15,113 nucleotides of DNA. It comes from Candidatus Didemnitutus sp. GTDB lineage: Bacteria > Verrucomicrobiota > Verrucomicrobiia > Opitutales > Opitutaceae. The stretch's first letter is position 1. The number at the start of each line of letters is the position of its first letter. The position numbers and the translations under genes were made by a program. The notes beneath the pieces were generated by a model. It ran no database searches and had not been told where the DNA came from. It saw only the letters and a program-made list of their open reading frames with translations. Location: assembly GCA_030682505.1 (NCBI GenBank), contig JAUXOH010000030.1, positions 1 through 15,113 of the forward strand, written 5' to 3'. Shown here one piece after another: positions 1 through 5,467 of the stretch.

Positions 1-1
1 C

Positions 2-643
2 TCCTACAACTCCCGCACGGTCCTCGAAGACCACGTCAAGGTGAAGGCGAACGACGGCGTCGTCACCCTCACCGGTGTCGTGCAAGACAAGGACGAACGC
101 GCCCTCGCCGAGGACACCGTGTCAAATCTCCCCGGAGTCAAGGGAGTGAAGAACGAAACCACCATCAAGCCGACCTATCCCGAGCACTCGGATGCATGGA
201 TGGCGCTCAAGATCCGCAGCCGTCTGCTGGTGAAAGCCAACGTCAGCGTCGCCTCCACCACGGTCGAGGTGAAAGACGGTGTCGTCACCCTCAGTGGCAC
301 CGCCGAAAATTCGGCGCAAAAGGAACTCACCGAAGCTTACGTCAAGGACATCGACTGGGTGAAGTCGGTGAAGAACAACCTCGTCGTGCAGGACAAGCCG
401 GCCGCCGCCGCAACGGTGGGCGAAAATATCGACGACGCCTCCATCACCAGCCAGGTCAAGTTCGCGCTGTTTGCCAACAAGGCGACGAGCGGGCTCAAGA
501 CCAAGATCACGACCAACGATGGTGTGGTCGCCATCACCGGTGAGGCCGCTTCCGATGCGGAGAAGTCCCTCGTCACGAAACTCGCCTCGGGTGTTCGCGG
601 CGTGAAGTCGATCGGCAACGAGATGACCGTGAAGGCACCGTAA
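2..643 (+). CDS. BON-domain protein with three BON repeats (5' end outside the window)
   Basis: The reading frame is open from the left edge, so the N-terminus, probably with an export signal, is missing; 213 codons are visible. Three BON domains follow one another, at about residues 1-55, 64-130 and 146-211 of the visible part. Each ends its first strand with the same kind of motif: NDGVVTLTG, KDGVVTLSG and NDGVVAITG, followed by a helix and a GVKxVxN strand. BON domains, as in OsmY, are periplasmic or membrane-associated and are thought to bind phospholipid or other envelope surfaces. An internal GTG at 41 is an unlikely start because it would cut into the first domain. The gene is closed by a strong terminator just downstream, so it is a separate unit from the dcw genes. 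The family is clear; the precise role is not. Confidence 0.85.
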   Translation, partial: SYNSRTVLEDHVKVKANDGVVTLTGVVQDKDERALAEDTVSNLPGVKGVKNETTIKPTYPEHSDAWMALKIRSRLLVKANVSVASTTVEVKDGVVTLSGTAENSAQKELTEAYVKDIDWVKSVKNNLVVQDKPAAAATVGENIDDASITSQVKFALFANKATSGLKTKITTNDGVVAITGEAASDAEKSLVTKLASGVRGVKSIGNEMTVKAP

Positions 644-674
644 GCGCCTCGGCAGATCAAAAAAATCAATTCCC

Positions 675-709
675 CTGTGCGCCTGCCTTCGAGCGGGCGC
701 ACAGTTTTT
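675..709 (+). terminator. Intrinsic terminator after the BON gene
   Basis: A hairpin at 675-704 has a 12-bp stem with one G-T wobble. The arms begin CTGTGCGCC and end GGGCGCACAG, around a six-base loop (CTTCGA). It is followed directly by five T residues at 705-709. It lies 32 bp after the stop codon of the BON-domain gene and before the next start at 753, as expected for a rho-independent terminator reading left to right. Confidence 0.85.
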
Positions 710-752
710 CAAGTCCCGGCGGGGACAACCCGCCACTCAAATCCCCAAAAAA

Positions 753-959
753 ATGAACCGACTCATCTCTCTCGCGCTGCTCGTTTGCGGCATTTTGCTG
801 ATTATCGCCGGCGTCAGCGCCTCCGAATCCATCAGTTCGGACTTCACCCGCCTGTTTACCGGCAATCCGACCGACAAGACCATCTGGCTGCTCATCGGTG
901 GGGCGGTGGCCGCCATCCTCGGTCTGTCCGGTCTGCTCCGCGGATCGAAATCGAACTGA
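753..959 (+). CDS. Small two-helix membrane protein, DUF3185 family
   Basis: This 68-residue protein has two hydrophobic segments, at about residues 4-22 and 44-62. Between them is a polar stretch with SESISSDFTRLFTGNPTDKT, and the C-terminus is short and basic (RGSKSN). The length, the SxSxSSD..R.FTG.PTDKTIWLL core and the glycine-rich second helix match the DUF3185 family, whose function is unknown. ATG at 753 is the only sensible start. The leader has no Shine-Dalgarno sequence but does contain a 6-bp hairpin (718-734). The gene follows the terminator of the BON gene and is 12 bp from the next small membrane protein gene, with which it is probably co-transcribed. A role in envelope stress is a guess from its neighbours. 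Confidence 0.8.
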   Translation: MNRLISLALLVCGILLIIAGVSASESISSDFTRLFTGNPTDKTIWLLIGGAVAAILGLSGLLRGSKSN

Positions 960-971
960 CTCCACCCGGCC

Positions 972-1130
972 ATGCTCTATTATTCCGTCATCTTCTTCCT
1001 CGTCGCCCTGGTCGCGGGCGTCCTCGGCTTCGGTGGCATCGCCGGCACCGCCGCCACCATCGCCAAGATCCTCTTCATTGTCTTCCTCGTCCTCTTCATC
1101 GCCTCGCTGCTGCGCGGCCGCCGAGCCTGA
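972..1130 (+). CDS. Small membrane protein, DUF1328 / UPF0391 (YtjA) family
   Basis: A 52-residue protein, below the usual size cut-off for gene callers, starts at ATG 972 and stops at TGA 1128. It has two hydrophobic helices, at about residues 3-20 and 28-47, and a basic C-terminus (LLRGRRA). The central GFGGIAGTAATIAKILF motif and the length are typical of the DUF1328 family, which includes E. coli YtjA. Members are tiny inner membrane proteins, often found beside stress-induced envelope genes; their biochemical function is not known. It follows the DUF3185 gene by 12 bp, so the two look like one transcript. No Shine-Dalgarno sequence is visible. Family assignment is firm. Confidence 0.88.
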   Translation: MLYYSVIFFLVALVAGVLGFGGIAGTAATIAKILFIVFLVLFIASLLRGRRA

Positions 1131-1151
1131 TCGTTCCGACGCGGCACCGAC

Positions 1152-1187
1152 GGAGGAAGAACGTGGCGTGACGAGCACGCCACCTCC
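1152..1187. repeat. Diverged palindromic repeat unit with a compensated stem change
   Basis: The sequence TGGCGTG-ACGAG-CACGCCA (1164-1182) is a 7-bp hairpin with the same ACGAG loop as the second hairpin of the 86-bp repeats. There the stem is TGGCGCG/CGCGCCA. The C to T change in the left arm is matched by G to A in the right arm, so pairing is kept. GGAGG at 1152-1156 and CCTCC at 1183-1187 can form an outer stem. It begins 22 bp after the stop of the YtjA-family gene. Confidence 0.65.
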
Positions 1188-1266
1188 ACCAGGGTGTAAC
1201 TTGGAAATGGTAGGTTGCGCGCTTGCCGCGCAACGTGGCGCGACGAGCGCGCCACCTACCCAAAGC
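1181..1266. repeat. 86-bp direct repeat, copy 1, with double-hairpin core
   Basis: This is identical over 86 bp to 1372-1457, 191 bp further on. The core (1209-1260) folds as a three-way junction. An outer stem GGTAGG/CCTACC encloses hairpin 1 (TTGCGCG, loop CTTGC, CGCGCAA; 1215-1233) and hairpin 2 (TGGCGCG, loop ACGAG, CGCGCCA; 1236-1254). The 28 bp before the core (CACCTCCACCAGGGTG and on) are equally conserved but not palindromic. The form resembles REP-like extragenic repeats. No protein is encoded, and no matching element is seen elsewhere in the window. Confidence 0.9.
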
Positions 1267-1296
1267 GCCGGTTAATTTCTGCCGCAGGGAAAGAGC

Positions 1297-1320
1297 AACC
1301 CCCGACCTCGGTCGGTGGTT
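1297..1320. repeat. Hairpin between the two 86-bp repeats
   Basis: Nearly perfect inverted repeat: AACCCCCGAC and GTCGGTGGTT pair over ten positions with one C-T mismatch, around a CTCG loop. It lies in the 105-bp spacer between the direct repeats. No T-run follows, so it is not a typical terminator. Confidence 0.55.
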
Positions 1321-1328
1321 TCAGCAAG

Positions 1329-1378
1329 GGAGGATGCGCGAATGGGAAACGACCCGAGCGGGTCGCGCACGCACCTCC
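1329..1378. repeat. Nested inverted repeat leading into repeat copy 2
   Basis: The arms GGAGG (1329-1333) and TGCGCG (1335-1340) pair with CGCGCA (1364-1369) and CCTCC (1374-1378). They enclose a smaller hairpin, GACCC-GAGC-GGGTC (1351-1363). The CCTCC arm lies inside the start of 86-bp repeat copy 2, just as the CCTCC of the 1152-1187 unit lies inside copy 1. Each long repeat is thus preceded by a GGAGG...CCTCC palindrome with a different inner hairpin. Confidence 0.55.
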
Positions 1379-1457
1379 ACCAGGGTGTAACTTGGAAATG
1401 GTAGGTTGCGCGCTTGCCGCGCAACGTGGCGCGACGAGCGCGCCACCTACCCAAAGC
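1372..1457. repeat. 86-bp direct repeat, copy 2, with double-hairpin core
   Basis: Exact copy of 1181-1266, in the same orientation. The three-way-junction core is at 1400-1451. The last copied bases are CCAAAGC (1451-1457), after which the two copies diverge at once. It ends about 90 bp upstream of the probable mraZ -10 element. Confidence 0.9.
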
Positions 1458-1543
1458 ACCGCCGCGACGCACATCGGTCGGTGTCAGTTAATTGTGAATA
1501 AGAAAATGACCGACCCAGCGCCTTTTTACTTGCTCGTGGGGGA

Positions 1544-1549
1544 TAGAAT
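1544..1549 (+). promoter_or_regulatory. Possible -10 element of the mraZ (dcw) promoter
   Basis: TAGAAT differs from the TATAAT consensus at one position and lies 60 bp before the mraZ start codon. An AT-rich patch occurs upstream at about 1484-1508. No good -35 box is visible at 16-18 bp spacing; the nearest sequence is T-rich (CCTTTTTA, 1521-1528). A start near 1556 would put the MraZ boxes across the transcription start. Moderate to low certainty. Confidence 0.4.
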
Positions 1550-1573
1550 GGGGAGAAATGGTGCGTTCTGGGG
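1549..1573 (+). promoter_or_regulatory. Probable MraZ operator: three TGGNG boxes at 10-bp period
   Basis: TGGGG (1549-1553), TGGTG (1559-1563) and TGGGG (1569-1573) are separated by exactly five bases each. MraZ is known from E. coli to bind three TGGGN repeats with five-base spacers in its own promoter and to repress it. Box number, period and place (37 bp before the mraZ ATG, touching the possible -10 element) all fit. A fourth TGGGG at 1537 is out of phase by 2 bp. Autoregulation is inferred from the family. Confidence 0.7.
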
Positions 1574-1609
1574 CGCAAGGCATTTGGCGACCGGAACGGA
1601 CCCCTCTTC

Positions 1610-2062
1610 ATGGCGCAATCTGGCACAACCGTTTACTCAGGTCGTTTTGAGCACTCGCTCGACGACAAGCACCGACTGACGATTCCGTCCGTTTGGCGCT
1701 GGGTGCACACGGAGACGGAGACCTTTTTGGCCATTCCGCATCCCGATGGTTACATCGCGGTGTTGCCCCCGGCGCGGGTGGACAAGCTGCTGGCGCAGAT
1801 TTCGGAGATGAAACTTTCGGACCGGGATGCGCAGGCGGTGAAGGCGCGCATCTTCTCCAACGCCCTGTCGTTCACGTTCGACAAGCAGGGTCGCTTCGGC
1901 GCCAACACCGACCTCCTGCAACATGCGGGCATCGAGAAGAGCGCTGTGCTCGTGGGCATGGGCGACACTTTCAACATCATGAGTTCGTCGCGCTGGGATG
2001 ATCTCCAACGCGCGACGGCGGGCGAAAACTTCGGCGACATGATGCGCCGGATCGGACTCTAA
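1610..2062 (+). CDS. mraZ: Transcriptional regulator MraZ
   Basis: MraZ is an AbrB-like DNA-binding protein that sits first in dcw clusters and, where studied, represses its own promoter. This protein has 150 residues, the usual family length. It has the two expected tandem SpoVT-AbrB half-domains. The first carries the DxKxRLTIP signature (D18-DKHRLTIP-P26); the second carries DKQGRF at residues 91-96. The first motif has H21 where glycine is common. ATG 1610 is chosen because it leaves the usual short N-terminus before the first domain; only a weak purine patch (GGAACGGA) precedes it. Three TGGNG boxes at 1549-1573 fit its known binding pattern. The assignment is secure from sequence and from its place before rsmH. 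Confidence 0.96.
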   Translation: MAQSGTTVYSGRFEHSLDDKHRLTIPSVWRWVHTETETFLAIPHPDGYIAVLPPARVDKLLAQISEMKLSDRDAQAVKARIFSNALSFTFDKQGRFGANTDLLQHAGIEKSAVLVGMGDTFNIMSSSRWDDLQRATAGENFGDMMRRIGL

Positions 2063-2065
2063 GCG

Positions 2066-2200
2066 ATGAAGACCACCGTCCGCATCATCCGCGCCCAAAC
2101 CCTGCCCAAACTCTCCGTGGTCAGTCGTGCCAATCGGCGCGCTGCCCGCAACGTCACCCCCCAGCGCTCCCGGAAAGCCCATGTCCGCCGCAGCGCTTGA
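2066..2200 (+). CDS. Possible small basic protein between mraZ and rsmH
   Basis: ATG 2066, three bases after the mraZ stop, opens a 44-codon frame ending at TGA 2198. The predicted peptide is strongly basic: 10 Arg and 3 Lys, a single His and no acidic residue. It begins MKTTVRIIRAQTLPKL and ends KAHVRRSA. G or C fills most third codon positions, as in the neighbouring genes. The end overlaps the rsmH start at 2181 by 20 bp in another frame. No family is recognised. It could be a small nucleic-acid-binding protein or a leader peptide affecting rsmH translation. It could also be chance, because GC-rich DNA often holds short open frames. No Shine-Dalgarno sequence precedes it. Confidence 0.4.
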   Translation: MKTTVRIIRAQTLPKLSVVSRANRRAARNVTPQRSRKAHVRRSA

Positions 2201-3131
2201 ACTTCCTGATGCAATCATGACTCCAGGGCACCAGCCGGTTCTCCTGCACGAGGTTCTCGAATTCCTCGCGCCCGAGAGCGGCCGGACCTACTTGGACTGC
2301 ACGTTTGGGGGTGGGGGACACACGCGGGAGATTCTGAAGACCGGGGCGACCGTGGTGGCGCTCGATCGTGATCCCGCGGCCGAACCGCGCGCAGCGGCGG
2401 TGCAGGCGCAGTTCCCGGAGACCTTCCGGTTCGTCGATCTGAACTTCGGCGATCTCCACGCGTTCGACCAAAGGGCGTTTGACGGCATTCTTTTCGATTT
2501 TGGCGTGTCGTCCTTCCAACTCGATGACGGCGAGCGCGGTTTTGCGTTTCGCCATGACGCCCCGGCCGACATGCGGATGAATCCCCGCGAGGGCCAGTCG
2601 GCCGCGCGCTGGCTCGAAACCGCCAGTCACGGCGATCTGGTCCGCGCCATCCGTGATTTTGGCGAAGAGTCCCTCTGGCGCCGCGTCGTGCCGGCGATCG
2701 AGGCCTCCCGCGGCACCGGCCGGCTCGAGCGCACCGCCTCGCTCGCCGAGCTGATCGCCGACGCCATCCCGGCGGCGGTGAAGCGTCACACCAAGATTCA
2801 CCCGGCCACGCGTTCGTTCCAAGGCATCCGCATCGCGGTGAACGACGAATTGGGCGCGATCGAGCGCGCCTTGCCGGCCGCCTTCGCGCGCCTCGCCCCC
2901 GGCGGCGTGCTCGCCGTGATCAGCTTTCATTCCCTGGAGGACCGGCCCGTGAAGCAGTTCTTCCGCAAGCAATGCGGCCTGCCGGTCGATGCCAACGATT
3001 CGATGCCGCAGCAGTTGCGCGAAAAACACGCCGACCTGCTCACCCGCAAGCCGGTCGGCCCAACCGACGCGGAGATTTCCACCAACCCCCGGAGCCGTTC
3101 CGCCAAGCTGCGCGTCCTGCGCAAGCACTGA
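2181..3131 (+). CDS. rsmH: 16S rRNA (cytosine(1402)-N4)-methyltransferase RsmH
   Basis: RsmH (MraW) adds a methyl group to N4 of C1402 in the 16S rRNA decoding centre, using S-adenosylmethionine. From ATG 2181 the protein has 316 residues, the usual size. Visible signatures are the N-terminal HQPVLLHEVL, the SAM-binding loop LDCTFGGGGHT (residues 38-48), FDFGVSSFQLDDGERGF (from 105), the MRMNP motif, and VISFHSLEDRPVK near the C-terminus. ATG 2181 is preferred because GGAAAG lies just upstream. ATG 2217 would still keep the family N-terminus, but nothing ribosome-like precedes it; a GTG at 2127 would add a proline-rich stretch without family support. It follows mraZ as in most dcw clusters and ends 12 bp before the ftsL-like gene. 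Confidence 0.95.
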   Translation: MSAAALELPDAIMTPGHQPVLLHEVLEFLAPESGRTYLDCTFGGGGHTREILKTGATVVALDRDPAAEPRAAAVQAQFPETFRFVDLNFGDLHAFDQRAFDGILFDFGVSSFQLDDGERGFAFRHDAPADMRMNPREGQSAARWLETASHGDLVRAIRDFGEESLWRRVVPAIEASRGTGRLERTASLAELIADAIPAAVKRHTKIHPATRSFQGIRIAVNDELGAIERALPAAFARLAPGGVLAVISFHSLEDRPVKQFFRKQCGLPVDANDSMPQQLREKHADLLTRKPVGPTDAEISTNPRSRSAKLRVLRKH

Positions 3132-3143
3132 CCCCCACGCCCG

Positions 3144-3557
3144 ATGAAGCCACCCCCGCCCAACGCGCTGATCAACAAACTCGTCGCTCTCACCTTGGTC
3201 CTCCTCATGTTCGCCGGCACGCTCGGGCTCGGCGCCGTGTGGGTGCGTCAGGAGATTTTCTCGGCCGCCAATCGCAGCCGCAGCCTCGAGGTGCTGATCG
3301 CCGATGTCGAGCGCAAGCTCGACGAGGTGCGCGCCCAGGTGGCGACCGCCGAAAGCGTGGCCGTGCTGCTGGAGAAGAACCAGTCGATGCGCCTCGCGCT
3401 GGTCTCGCCGCGCGAAGTGCAAGTGGTCCGCGTGGACCAGGACCCGACCATCGAGTTGTCGCGCAAGCGCAACGCCGAGGCGCTGCTCCTCGCCAATTTC
3501 TCTCCCACCGGGAACGCCTTCGCGTTCCGCATCGTCCCCGCCGTCGACCAACGCTGA
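3144..3557 (+). CDS. FtsL-like bitopic cell division protein
   Basis: This 137-residue protein has a short proline-rich cytoplasmic start, one membrane helix at about residues 12-34, and a heptad-like charged stretch at about 36-82 suited to a coiled coil. A less regular C-terminal tail follows. That layout, with its place between rsmH and ftsI, is how FtsL is recognised; FtsL sequences are poorly conserved. FtsL pairs with FtsB and FtsQ and activates the septal FtsW-FtsI synthase in the periplasm. The protein is somewhat longer at its C-terminus than E. coli FtsL (121 residues). It lies 12 bp after rsmH and 3 bp before ftsI, so it is surely co-transcribed. Naming rests mainly on position and topology, so the symbol is left blank. 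Confidence 0.75.
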   Translation: MKPPPPNALINKLVALTLVLLMFAGTLGLGAVWVRQEIFSAANRSRSLEVLIADVERKLDEVRAQVATAESVAVLLEKNQSMRLALVSPREVQVVRVDQDPTIELSRKRNAEALLLANFSPTGNAFAFRIVPAVDQR

Positions 3558-3560
3558 TCC

Positions 3561-5366
3561 ATGTCCAAGGGCTTCGCTTCAAATTTGCGGATGACGTTGC
3601 TCGCGGTCGGTGTGCTCACCTGCTTCACGGCAGTGGGCGCGCGACTCGTCTTTCTCCATGTCATCGACCGCGAGGAGTTGTTGAAATTCGTCGAGAAGGC
3701 CCGCCGCCAGATCGTCGTGGAACACGCGCGCCGCGGCACGCTGACGGATACGAAGGGCAATGTGCTCGCCACCTCGCGTTCCTACATTGTGCTCGGAGCC
3801 GACCCGGAGATGCTGCGCGACGAGGACAGCGCCAAGTGGGGCGATCTTGCCCGGTTGCTCGGGGTCAATTTTCTCGAACTCGACCGCACCCTCCGCCGCA
3901 CCAAGGCCGCGAGCCAGCTGGCGCTCGCCGACCAAAATGAGAACTCGAAAGAGAAGCGCATCCGCTATGTTAAGCTGGCCGACGAGATTGATGAGCGCGT
4001 TTACGACCGGATCATGGATCTGCGGATTCGCGGCATCTATGGCTCCCGCGGTTACAAGCGGGTCTATCCCGGTGGTCAACTGGCGGCGCACCTGCTCGGT
4101 TACATCAACAAAGAAAACACTCCCGTCACCGGTGCTGAAAAACACCTCGATCTCTATCTGAAGGGGCAGGACGGTTGGATTGAATCCGAGAAGGACGGCG
4201 TCCGCCGCGAAATGGCGCAGTTCCGCACCCGCGAGGTCCAGCCGATCGACGGCCACGACGTCGTGCTGACGCTCGACTCCGTCATTCAGAACATCCTTGA
4301 GCGTGAACTCGATGCCATCGCGATGAAGTTCAAGCCGAAGTTCGCGACCATCATTGTCAGCGATCCGCGGACGGGGGCGATTCTCGGGATGGCCAACTAC
4401 CCGACCTACGATCTGAACAACTTTTCCACCGCACCGATCGAGAACCAGCGCAACAACGCCATCACCGACATCATTGAGCCGGGCTCGACCTTCAAGATCG
4501 TCGCTGCGGGCGCCGCGCTCAACGACGGGGTGGTCAACCGCTTCAGCACCTTCGATTGCGACAATCCCGTGGTTTTCGTCAACGGCAAGGAGCGCAAACT
4601 GCCCAAGGAAGATCACGCCATGGGCACGCTCACCGTCGCGGAGATCGTCAGCAAATCGAGCAATCGCGGAGCAGCCCACCTTGCGATGAAATTGGGCGAC
4701 CAACGCTACTACGATTACGTCAAGGCCTTCGGTTTCGGTGATTCCACCCGTTTCCAACTCGGCGGCGAGGTGCGCGGCCTGCTTGATGAGCCCAAGCGGT
4801 GGGATGGTCTCACCATCACCCGGATGCCGATGGGCCACGCGATCGCGGCGACGCCCTTGCAAATCCACATGGCGATGAGCGCCGTGGCCAACGGCGGCGT
4901 CCTGCTCCGTCCGCAAATCATCAAGGAAATCCGGGGCACGGACGGCGCGATTGTCCGCGTCTTCGCCCCGGAAAAACGCGCCCAAGTCCTGCGTCCCAGC
5001 GTCGCGGCTGAGCTCGCGCAGATGCTGCATGGCGTCACGCAGGAAGGCGGTACCGGGGCGGGCTTTGACCTCGAGGGTTTTGAAATCGCCGCGAAGACCG
5101 GCACGACCCAGAAGATTGTCGACGGCAAATACGTGAACAACCGGCACGTCGCCTCCTTCGTCGGTTTCTTTCCGGCCAGCCGTCCCGAAGTGGTGCTCAC
5201 CGTCATTGTCGATGACGCGCACGTCGCCGGCGGCACCGCCTATGGACGCGCGGTTTCCGCCCCCGCCTTCAAGCACGTCGCGGAACAACTCATCCAATAC
5301 CTCGACATCAAGCCGGTGCGCCCAAGCACGCAAAACCTCCTCGCCATGTCCGGAGGTGCCCGGTGA
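3561..5366 (+). CDS. ftsI: Septal peptidoglycan transpeptidase FtsI (PBP3-type, class B PBP)
   Basis: FtsI cross-links septal peptidoglycan as partner of the polymerase FtsW. The 601-residue protein has a single N-terminal membrane helix (about 9-30), then the non-catalytic pedestal domain with RRGTLTDTKGNVLA and YPGGQLAAHLLGYIN. The penicillin-binding transpeptidase domain follows. All three catalytic motifs are present: STFK with nucleophile S309 and K312, SSN at 366-368, and KTG at 512-514 (AAKTGTTQK). There is no PASTA domain at the C-terminus, unlike many Gram-positive homologues. It starts 3 bp after the ftsL-like stop, without a Shine-Dalgarno sequence, so translation is probably coupled. 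Between FtsL and MurE, a division-specific role is much likelier than an elongation role (PBP2). Confidence 0.95.
   Translation: MSKGFASNLRMTLLAVGVLTCFTAVGARLVFLHVIDREELLKFVEKARRQIVVEHARRGTLTDTKGNVLATSRSYIVLGADPEMLRDEDSAKWGDLARLLGVNFLELDRTLRRTKAASQLALADQNENSKEKRIRYVKLADEIDERVYDRIMDLRIRGIYGSRGYKRVYPGGQLAAHLLGYINKENTPVTGAEKHLDLYLKGQDGWIESEKDGVRREMAQFRTREVQPIDGHDVVLTLDSVIQNILERELDAIAMKFKPKFATIIVSDPRTGAILGMANYPTYDLNNFSTAPIENQRNNAITDIIEPGSTFKIVAAGAALNDGVVNRFSTFDCDNPVVFVNGKERKLPKEDHAMGTLTVAEIVSKSSNRGAAHLAMKLGDQRYYDYVKAFGFGDSTRFQLGGEVRGLLDEPKRWDGLTITRMPMGHAIAATPLQIHMAMSAVANGGVLLRPQIIKEIRGTDGAIVRVFAPEKRAQVLRPSVAAELAQMLHGVTQEGGTGAGFDLEGFEIAAKTGTTQKIVDGKYVNNRHVASFVGFFPASRPEVVLTVIVDDAHVAGGTAYGRAVSAPAFKHVAEQLIQYLDIKPVRPSTQNLLAMSGGAR
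5352..5356 (+). promoter_or_regulatory. Shine-Dalgarno sequence in front of an alternative murE start (GTG 5363)
   Basis: GGAGG at 5352-5356 sits six bases before GTG 5363, which overlaps the ftsI stop codon as GTGA. This is one of only two strong Shine-Dalgarno sequences in the cluster. The same bases encode Gly-Gly near the end of FtsI, so chance is possible. If used, it would add 35 residues to the N-terminus of MurE. Confidence 0.45.
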
Positions 5367-5467
5367 TTGGCTATCTGACCCACAATTATCCCCTCGTTGC
5401 TGCGTTTCGTTCGCTCCCGGCCACCCGCCGCCGACCCGCCGACCGCGTGGCCCAGCGAATTTTCAAA

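Larger units (their letters stand above)
1131..1609. other. 479-bp non-coding region between the YtjA-family gene and mraZ
   Basis: No convincing gene lies here; open frames across it are made of repeat sequence. About 1150-1457 is palindromic repeat DNA: two exact 86-bp direct repeats plus further hairpins, listed separately. About 1484-1508 is an AT-rich patch that stands out from the GC-rich surroundings. About 1521-1573 holds the probable mraZ promoter and operator. The repeat block therefore separates the small membrane protein transcript from the dcw transcript. Confidence 0.8.

Noticed and set aside
1181..1457. CRISPR array
   Set aside because: Only two repeat copies, each 86 bp with complex internal palindromes and a 105-bp spacer; no Cas genes nearby.
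1181..1457. Insertion sequence remnant
   Set aside because: No transposase fragment, no terminal inverted repeats at the 86-bp boundaries and no clear target duplication. A non-autonomous element remains possible but is not shown.
1215..1679. A 154-codon plus-strand frame running from the repeat block into mraZ
   Set aside because: Its sequence is mostly translated repeat DNA, with the same peptide segment read from a repeat copy, and it then enters mraZ out of frame.
2154..3551. A 465-codon minus-strand frame across rsmH and the ftsL-like gene
   Set aside because: It spans two well-supported genes on the other strand and has no recognisable protein features.
3579..5333. A 584-codon open frame on the minus strand across ftsI
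   Set aside because: It is the antisense of a gene with all its catalytic motifs intact. GC-rich third positions in the sense gene remove stop codons from the opposite strand. The translation shows no recognisable domain.
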